NCBI GenBank assembly: GCA_951640195.1
Contig: OX621168.1
Span: forward strand, 496,001-560,000
Length of the DNA stretch: 64,000 nt
Source of the DNA: Porpolomopsis calyptriformis
Taxonomy: Eukaryota > Basidiomycota > Agaricomycetes > Agaricales > Hygrophoraceae
Reading direction: 5' to 3'
The position numbers and the translations under genes are program-made. The stretch's first letter is position 1; each line of letters starts with the position of its first letter. Below the pieces are notes generated by a model. That model was not told the DNA's origin and ran no database searches. It saw only the letters and a program-made list of their open reading frames with translations. Below, piece by piece: positions 57,856-64,000 of the stretch.

Positions 57856-59460
57856 ATGGGCACGTTCTTCAAGCTTCCCAATGAACTGGTTTTGAAAACA
57901 TTCGATGACTTGGATGATGCAGGTCTGCTCACTCTGGCCAAATCCTGCAGGCACCTGAACATCATCGTGATCGACTATTACCTTGCGCGATACCATCTAA
58001 ATTTGGTCAACCCATCCTACCAGATGTACCTTGCCTGGGAGGAGGATTTTGATGTCCTCCCCTTTCTCAGGATTTCCACCCAGCTCACTTCCTCTCAACA
58101 TCTTCACGCCTGTTTCACCGAAAGAGGACATTTGAATGAAATCCGTGGACTAGAAGGCTTAATTGCCAAGTTATCATCTGTGACATCCGTGGGGCTGAAT
58201 TTGGTGGTTCACACATTCTCGTTCCCGGAATACGAAGTTCATTTCGTCAAGGCAATTCATGGCCTTCTCACCACCATCATTGCCAGATCCTGCGAAACAT
58301 TGTGCATTGGCTATGGTCCCAGCTTGACGCATTCACATCACACTAGTGAACACAAAGCGCAACGTATTGGCTTATCGAAACTCTCCCGCACTTTCATCAC
58401 ACCATTGCGGAGGATTTTGCGAATGTCGTCAGTGAAAGAAAACATTGGGGATATTCTCTCACTGGACACCTTTCCTTCGTCCAAGTTAAGAATGCTTCGG
58501 ATATACTCCGGTACACTTTTGGACCGCTCATTTCTCCATTGGACCATCCATCTCATCAATACCTCTCCCATTACGAGCCTTACCTTTGGACATTCGCAGC
58601 CAGAGACAACTGTCCATTGGGACAACCTACTTTCAGCTATCCATTCCGACACCCTTGCTGAATTTACCATCCGAGACGATTTCCATCCGCTCTCACTTAC
58701 CTCTGTCGCCGCATTTCTTGCTCGCCACCAAACCATCACTTCTCTTGATTGTCAAGGGTTCTTACGAAATGACCCTCAATATCCCAAATTTTTTCTTCCC
58801 CGGCTTTCCAAACTGATTTTGTCCTATAAATCCCTACACCTTCTAGAAGATGTCGCTGCGTTCCCCTCTCTCCATCATATCTCTTTTTCGGATTTCGTTT
58901 CACCTGACAATCCCCTGGTGTCATTCAACCCCTCTGCGGTGAACAACGCACTGAAATGCATTGGGCACTGTCCCAACGAGGTTGAGCTATCCTTCACCTT
59001 TCGCAAGGATGACGCACTACTTGCATGGCTTGACGTGGATGTGAATGACAACAATCGGATTGAACGCTCATTGCATCAGGTTGTTGGCTTGACAATTGGT
59101 GGTGGGATGTTCTGTAGCCTGGACGGAACAGAACCACTACTAGTTCCTTCGAAGTGGCTATCCCTGTTCCCCGCGTTGCGTCTTGTAACATTTCAATGTC
59201 ATCAACCCAACGAAACAGCCATCCAGTTAAATGTTGCTCGTTCAATCATCCAAGCTTGTCCACAACTTGAGATGCTAACTGTCAATGAGGAAACTCATGC
59301 AGTTACCACTTGGCTTGCGATGGAAGGCCGATTCTTGTCTATCGCACCAACTCTCTTTTCTTCAATTTCACTTGAGGCTTTTACCGCGCGTCCTTCTCTC
59401 TTGTCGGCCAGCACTAACGATTCAGACTGTCAGAAAGATCTAAGGCCTCTCTATGTATGA
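57856..59460 (+). CDS. F-box/LRR-like protein, array copy 2
   Basis: A single-exon frame of 534 residues starting MGTFFKLPNELVLKTFDDLD, AGLLTLAKSCRHLNIIVIDY (F-box). Leucine-rich patterns follow: IRGLEGLIAKLSSVTSVGLN, SFLHWTIHLINTSPITSLTF, SVAAFLARHQTITSLDCQGF, VNNALKCIGHCPNEVELSFT and LNVARSIIQACPQLEMLTVN. It continues past the point where copy 3 stops, ending SDCQKDLRPLYV. It begins 249 bp after RAD21 with a leader (ACCGAGGTAGAC before the ATG) shared with copy 3. Confidence 0.82.
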   Translation: MGTFFKLPNELVLKTFDDLDDAGLLTLAKSCRHLNIIVIDYYLARYHLNLVNPSYQMYLAWEEDFDVLPFLRISTQLTSSQHLHACFTERGHLNEIRGLEGLIAKLSSVTSVGLNLVVHTFSFPEYEVHFVKAIHGLLTTIIARSCETLCIGYGPSLTHSHHTSEHKAQRIGLSKLSRTFITPLRRILRMSSVKENIGDILSLDTFPSSKLRMLRIYSGTLLDRSFLHWTIHLINTSPITSLTFGHSQPETTVHWDNLLSAIHSDTLAEFTIRDDFHPLSLTSVAAFLARHQTITSLDCQGFLRNDPQYPKFFLPRLSKLILSYKSLHLLEDVAAFPSLHHISFSDFVSPDNPLVSFNPSAVNNALKCIGHCPNEVELSFTFRKDDALLAWLDVDVNDNNRIERSLHQVVGLTIGGGMFCSLDGTEPLLVPSKWLSLFPALRLVTFQCHQPNETAIQLNVARSIIQACPQLEMLTVNEETHAVTTWLAMEGRFLSIAPTLFSSISLEAFTARPSLLSASTNDSDCQKDLRPLYV

Positions 59461-59672
59461 AGAGACGAGGATGTACTACACGTATTGGACTCGGATAAAT
59501 ACAGAATGACTCGATTGACAGTAATCTTGAACTTGACCATTGACCGTCTCCAAGAACATTCTCTTTCGAACCACATCTTTTACCTGACACTCAACCACCA
59601 TATTCAAGTACTTGGCGGTAAGTGACATGCCAATAAGATCGCAATAGATAATGATTAGTACCGAGGTAGACA

Positions 59673-61142
59673 ATGGGCACGTTTTTCAAGCTTCCCAATG
59701 AACTGGTTTTGAAAACATTCGATGACTTGGATGATGCAGGTCTGCTCACTCTGGCCAAATCCTGCAGGCACCTAAACATCATCGTGACCGAATTCTACCT
59801 TTCCCGATACCATAGACATTCGGTCAACCCATCCAACATGATATACCTTGCCCAGGAGAAGGATTTTGATGTCCTCCCCTTTCTCAGGATTTCCACCCAG
59901 CTCACTTCCTCGCAACATCTTCATGCCTATTTCACCGAAGAAGGTCATTTGAATGAAATCCGTGGACTAGAAGGCTTAATTGCCAAGTTATCATCTGTGA
60001 CATCCGTGGGGCTGAATTTGGTGGTTCACACATTCTCGTTCCCGGAAGATGAAGTTCATTTCGTCAAGGCAATTCATGGCCTTCTCACCACCATCCTTGC
60101 CAGATCCTGTGAAACATTGCGCATTGGCTATGGTCCCAGCTTGACGCATTCACATCACACTAGTGAACACAAAGCGCAATGTATTGGCTTATCGAAACTC
60201 TCCCGCACTTTCATCACACCATTGCGGAGGATTTTGCGAATGTCATCAGTGAAAGAAAACATTGGGGATATTCTCTCACTGGACACCTTTCCTTCGTCCA
60301 AGTTAAGAACGGTTCGGATATGCTCTGGCACACTTTTGGACCACTCATTTCTCCATTGGACCATCCATCTCATCAATACCTCTCCCATCACCAGTCTTAC
60401 CCTTGGATGTTTACACCCTAACACAACTGTATCTTGGGACGACCTCCTTTCAGCTATCCATTCCGACACCCTCTTGGAATTTCACATCCTAGACAATTTC
60501 CATCCGCTTTCACTTACTTCTGTCACTGCATTTCTTGCTCGCCACCAAACCATCACTTCTCTTGAATGTCGGGGCTTAATTCGAGATGACCCTCGATACC
60601 CTGGCTTTTCTCTTCCCGGGCTCTCCAAACTGATTTCATCCTATAAATCCATTTCACACCTTCTAGAAGATGTCGCTGCATTCCCCTCTCTCCATCATAT
60701 CTCATTTTTGGATTCCTATCACCCCCTGATGTCATTCGACCCCTCTGTGGTGAACAACGCACTGAAATGCATTGGGCGCCATCCCAATGAGATTGAGCTA
60801 TCCTTCATGTTTAATCATGAAGATGACACTCTTGCGTGGCTTGACGTGGATGTGAATGACAACAGTCGGGTTGAACGCTCATTGCGCAAGGTTGTTGGCT
60901 TGACGATTGGTGGTCGGATGTTCCGTAGTCTGGAGAGAACAGAACCACCTCTAGTTCCTTCAAAGTGGCTATCCCTGTTCCCCGCGTTGCGCCTTGTAAC
61001 ATTTCGATATCGTCAACCCAATAAAACAGCCATCCGGTTAAATGTTGCTCGTTCAATCATCCAAGCTTGTCCGCAACTTGAGATGCTAACTGTCAATGAG
61101 GAAACTCATGCGGTTACCGCTTGGCTTGCGATGGAAGGCTGA
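59673..61142 (+). CDS. F-box/LRR-like protein, array copy 3
   Basis: A 489-residue single-exon frame very similar to copy 2: the first 45 residues are nearly identical (MGTFFKLPNELVLKTFDDLD), and the units lie 1,817 bp apart. It ends AWLAMEG where copy 2 continues with R: the codon CGA in copy 2 is TGA here (61140-61142), and downstream sequence resembling the copy 2 tail still follows as non-coding DNA to about 61260. The protein is probably functional, because copy 1 also ends near this point. Confidence 0.82.
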   Translation: MGTFFKLPNELVLKTFDDLDDAGLLTLAKSCRHLNIIVTEFYLSRYHRHSVNPSNMIYLAQEKDFDVLPFLRISTQLTSSQHLHAYFTEEGHLNEIRGLEGLIAKLSSVTSVGLNLVVHTFSFPEDEVHFVKAIHGLLTTILARSCETLRIGYGPSLTHSHHTSEHKAQCIGLSKLSRTFITPLRRILRMSSVKENIGDILSLDTFPSSKLRTVRICSGTLLDHSFLHWTIHLINTSPITSLTLGCLHPNTTVSWDDLLSAIHSDTLLEFHILDNFHPLSLTSVTAFLARHQTITSLECRGLIRDDPRYPGFSLPGLSKLISSYKSISHLLEDVAAFPSLHHISFLDSYHPLMSFDPSVVNNALKCIGRHPNEIELSFMFNHEDDTLAWLDVDVNDNSRVERSLRKVVGLTIGGRMFRSLERTEPPLVPSKWLSLFPALRLVTFRYRQPNKTAIRLNVARSIIQACPQLEMLTVNEETHAVTAWLAMEG

Positions 61143-61476
61143 TTCTTATCTATCGCACTAGGTGGCTCTTTGACACAATTTCTTCAATTTCACTTGAGGT
61201 TTTTACCTCTCCCTTGCCGGCCTATTCACTCAGACTGACAGAAACATCTAAGGCCTTCATATGTATGAAGAGATGATAACGGACTACGTTTATTGGACTT
61301 GGAGAAATACAGAATGCCTTAATCTTGAACTCGACCGTCTCCAAGAACATTCTATTTTGATCAACATCTTTTACCTGACACTCGACCCATAGTTCGGTAC
61401 TTGTTAGTTTACTGAATGGTGAGTGAAATGCCAATAAGATTGCGGCGATTAATGATATGATTAGCATTGAGGTACT

Positions 61477-62849
61477 ATGGGCACATTCTTCCAGCTTCCC
61501 AATGAACTGGTTTTGGAAATATTCGATGTCTCGGATAAAGCACTCTGGTCAAATCCTGCAGGCGCCTGAACGTCATTGCGACTGAGTGCTACCTTTCCCG
61601 ATTCCATAGGCATTTGGTCAACCCATCTTATGATTGTCCTGGACAAAGATTTTGATGTCCCCCCTTTTCTCAGGATTTCCGCCCAGCTCACTTCCTCTCG
61701 GTATCTTCGTGCTATTTCACTGACAAATGTCATTCGAATGAAATCCATGGACGGGAAGGCTTAGTTGCCAAGCTATCATCCATGAGATCCATACGGCTTA
61801 ATCTCTCATGGGTTGGTGCCATATGGTACCCAGAAGATGAAGCTCATTTCGTCGAGGCTATTCACGACCATCATTGCCAGATCTTATGAAATCTTGTATG
61901 TCGGCAACTTGAAACATTCACAACCTACCTTTGAACAGAAAACACAACGTACCGGTTTATCGAAACTCTCTCGCACTTTCATCGCACGATTGCCGAGGAT
62001 TTTGCGCAAACCACCGGCGACCGACAACATTGGCTATTCTCTCGCTGGACAGCTTTCCTATGCCCAAGTTGACAAAACTTGGGATATATTCGGGTACCTT
62101 TTTCGAGCGCTCATCTCTCCATTGGACCATCCACCTCACCAACGCCCCTCCCATTACGAGTCTTACCCTTGGACATCACAGCCAGGGACAACTGTCCATT
62201 GGGATGACCTTCTCTCAGCTATCCATTCTGGTGCCCTATCCGTATTTTGCATCCAAGACAGTTTCCGCCAGCTCCCACTTACTTCTGTCGCCGCATTTCT
62301 TGCCCGCCACCAAACCATTACTTCTCTTGAATGTCAGGGTTTATTTCAAGACGACCCTCAACACCGCAAATTGTTTCTTCCTCGGCTTACCAAACTGATC
62401 TCGTCCTGTGAATCTGTTGTACACCTTTTGGAAGATGTCACTGCGTTCCCTTCTCTCTGTGATGTCTCCTTGGATTTAATTTCGCCCGATAATCCGATCG
62501 ACTTTTGCGCGATGAACAACGCGCTGAAATGCATCGGGCGCTGTCCTAATGAGGTTGAGCTACCTTCACATTTCACAAGGACAACGCTCTCCTTGCATGG
62601 CTTGATGTGGACGTGAACGACATGAGTCCCGCTGAAGGCTTATTGCATCGGGTTGTTATCTTGACCCGGATGTTCTATAATCTGGACAGAACAGAACCGG
62701 TACTAGTTCCTTCAAAATGGCTATCACTGTTCCCCGCATTGCGTCTCGTAAAATTTCAGAGTGTTATTGTCCGAAAGATCTACTTCCTCTATTCATGGCC
62801 TGTGTATGAATGCTTGGTCTTGAATAAGTTCAGAACGATTCGTCTTTGA
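61477..62849 (+). pseudogene. F-box array copy 4, disrupted
   Basis: The start MGTFFQLPNELVLEIFDV is clear, but a deletion of about 10 bp near 61520 shifts the frame and a stop follows (GCCTGA at about 61565). Family sequence is then found in changing frames: LVAKLSSMRSIRLNLSWVGA, SLHWTIHLTNAPPITSLTLG, SVAAFLARHQTITSLECQGL and ALKCIGRCPNEVEL, with several further shifts near 61630, 61700, 61870, 62040 and 62570. The 3' part is deleted: LVPSKWLSLFPALRLVKFQ runs directly into sequence that in copy 2 lies at the very end. The longest open piece (61813-62616) is a patchwork. Confidence 0.85.
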
Positions 62850-62995
62850 TCATTATCACCTTATCATCGACCAGGGACACCACCTTTCGACCCATCGACT
62901 GTTACCTGACCTTCGACCACCAATACTCGGGTACTTGTTATTTTACTAAGACTAGCATGCCCATATGTATGATTGGATTTCTTTATTAGCGCCGA

Positions 62996-64000
62996 ATGGG
63001 CACCCTCCTCAAACTTCCCAATGAGCTCGCTTTCCAAATATTCGATGATTTGGATGATGCAGCACTCCTCACACTAGCCAAATCCTGCCAACACCTGAAC
63101 ATTATTGTCACCTCGTACTACCTCTCCCGCCATCATATGCCGGACCCATCCTATGAGATTGACCTTTGCTTGGAAAAAGATTTTGATGTCCTCCCCTTTC
63201 TCAGGGTCTCTACCCTACTCGCTTCGTCTCAGGATATCCACACCTCTTTCACCACGAGCGGTTATTTGGGTGAAATCCGCGGACTGGAAAGCCTCGTTGA
63301 TAAGTTATCATCTGTCAAGGTCGTGGTGCTTTCCCTGTTCTTCATCCACGAATTCGGTAACCAGGAGGATGAACTTCATTTCGCAATGGCTATTCGCGAC
63401 CTTCTCACCACCATCATTGCCAGATCCTGCGAAACATTGTGCATTGGTTATGGTCCCAGCTTTACGCTCTCACACCACACCAGTGAACAGAAATCGCAAC
63501 GTATTGGCTTGTCCAGACTCTCCCGCCGTTTCATCGCACCATTTCGGAAGATTTTGCGGAACTCAGCGACAGAAAACACTAGCCATATTCTCTCGCTGGA
63601 CACGTTTCCATCGTCCAAGTTGAGAATACTTCGGATATATTCTGGTACACTTTTCGATCGCTTATTTCTCCAATGGACCATCCATCTCATCAATACCTCT
63701 CCTATCACAAGCCTCTCCATTGGAAACTTACTCCCGATGCCTTTCCCCTGGGACGATCTCCTTTCTTCTATTCGTTGCCCCACTCTATCAGAAATTTGCA
63801 TTGAAGACGGTTCTGATCGGCTCCGTCGTTCTTCGCTCGCTGCATTTCTTGCTGTCCACCAAACGATCACTTCTCTGGAATGTCAACGATTATCGTCATA
63901 TGGCCTTAATGACCCCAATTTGTTTCTTCCCCAGCTTGCCAGGCTGGTTTCAAGCTACGATTCCATTACACTCCTTCTGGATGATGTTACTGCATTCCCT
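62996..64000 (+). CDS. F-box/LRR-like protein, array copy 5 (runs off window)
   Basis: The frame from ATG 62996 is open for all 335 visible codons to the window edge. It begins MGTLLKLPNELAFQIFDDLD, AALLTLAKSCQHLNIIVTSY (F-box), then LCLEKDFDVLPFLRVSTLLA, IRGLESLVDKLSSVKVVVLS, FLQWTIHLINTSPITSLSIG and SLAAFLAVHQTITSLECQRL. It is intact as far as seen, more diverged than copies 2 and 3 are from each other. Its leader retains pieces of the shared upstream sequence (GGTACTTGTTATTTTACT at about 62931). Confidence 0.8.
   Translation, partial: MGTLLKLPNELAFQIFDDLDDAALLTLAKSCQHLNIIVTSYYLSRHHMPDPSYEIDLCLEKDFDVLPFLRVSTLLASSQDIHTSFTTSGYLGEIRGLESLVDKLSSVKVVVLSLFFIHEFGNQEDELHFAMAIRDLLTTIIARSCETLCIGYGPSFTLSHHTSEQKSQRIGLSRLSRRFIAPFRKILRNSATENTSHILSLDTFPSSKLRILRIYSGTLFDRLFLQWTIHLINTSPITSLSIGNLLPMPFPWDDLLSSIRCPTLSEICIEDGSDRLRRSSLAAFLAVHQTITSLECQRLSSYGLNDPNLFLPQLARLVSSYDSITLLLDDVTAFP

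Noticed and set aside
61813..62616. A 267-codon open frame that could be taken for an F-box family gene
   Set aside because: Alignment with the intact copies shows it crosses several frame changes; part of it (around 62040-62160) is in the wrong frame relative to the family, so it is a patchwork within the pseudogene.
1..64000. Search for a secondary-metabolite cluster, CRISPR array, prophage or integrated virus
   Set aside because: No polyketide or peptide synthase, terpene cyclase, cytochrome P450, viral polymerase or regularly spaced repeats were seen; the lone FAD oxidase and methyltransferase are 18 kb apart among housekeeping genes.

Overview
The window is nuclear DNA of a filamentous basidiomycete, most likely an Agaricomycete. 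Almost every gene is cut by short GT-AG introns (about 45-60 nt), intergenic gaps are small, the genes are typically fungal (PRM1, MDM31, BTA1, KTI12, a LIM-LIM-C1-RhoGAP, a PAQR receptor), and there are lineage-specific families such as tandem F-box/LRR-like genes. I could not fix genus or species. Coordinates are for the coding span (start codon to stop codon, introns included); splice sites were read by eye.

Layout. 1-5.7 kb: end of a zinc-knuckle gene, a ZCCHC9-like RNA-binding protein (-), a secreted FAD oxidase (-), TAF12 (+) and peptidyl-tRNA hydrolase (-). 5.7-15.4 kb: an F-box protein (+), a membrane-anchored DUF1771-Smr protein (-), the cell-fusion protein PRM1 (+) and a Bax-inhibitor-1/LFG protein (+). 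15.4-17.3 kb: a gene-poor stretch that looks like a decayed gene. 17.3-26 kb: a PAQR receptor with an unusual repeat-bearing N-terminus (-), a small secreted protein (-), a 333-bp Tc1/mariner-like MITE, a weak hypothetical gene, a CFAS/coclaurine-N-methyltransferase-like enzyme (-) and MDM31 (+). 26.6-34 kb: ELL elongation factor (-), betaine-lipid synthase BTA1 (+), KTI12 (-). 34.7-43.6 kb: LIM/C1 RhoGAP (+), a BTB protein (-), an intron-bearing tRNA-Gln(CUG), RPA43 (-) and PAM16 (+). 43.7-51.4 kb: a membrane/coiled-coil protein (+), then two PSR1-type phosphatase paralogs in opposite orientations with a bZIP gene between them. 51.5-64 kb: five related F-box genes (one inverted, four tandem, one of them dead) interrupted by a PPR gene and the cohesin subunit RAD21.

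Most of the window is conserved housekeeping: transcription (TAF12, ELL, RPA43, bZIP), Elongator/tRNA modification (KTI12), mitochondrial import and shape (PAM16, MDM31, PPR), membrane lipid chemistry (BTA1, methyltransferase), chromosome cohesion (RAD21) and cell fusion/polarity (PRM1, RhoGAP). There is no obvious secondary-metabolite cluster. The fast-evolving parts are the F-box array, the duplicated phosphatases, the 15.4-17.3 kb decay zone and the MITE.

The most unusual points are: the Smr protein that is membrane-anchored and lacks both hallmark Smr histidines; the 11-residue repeats in front of the PAQR domain; the F-box array with differences concentrated at CpG sites; two genes whose first coding exon is only the ATG; and a RhoGAP intron with three in-frame acceptors spaced 9 nt apart.
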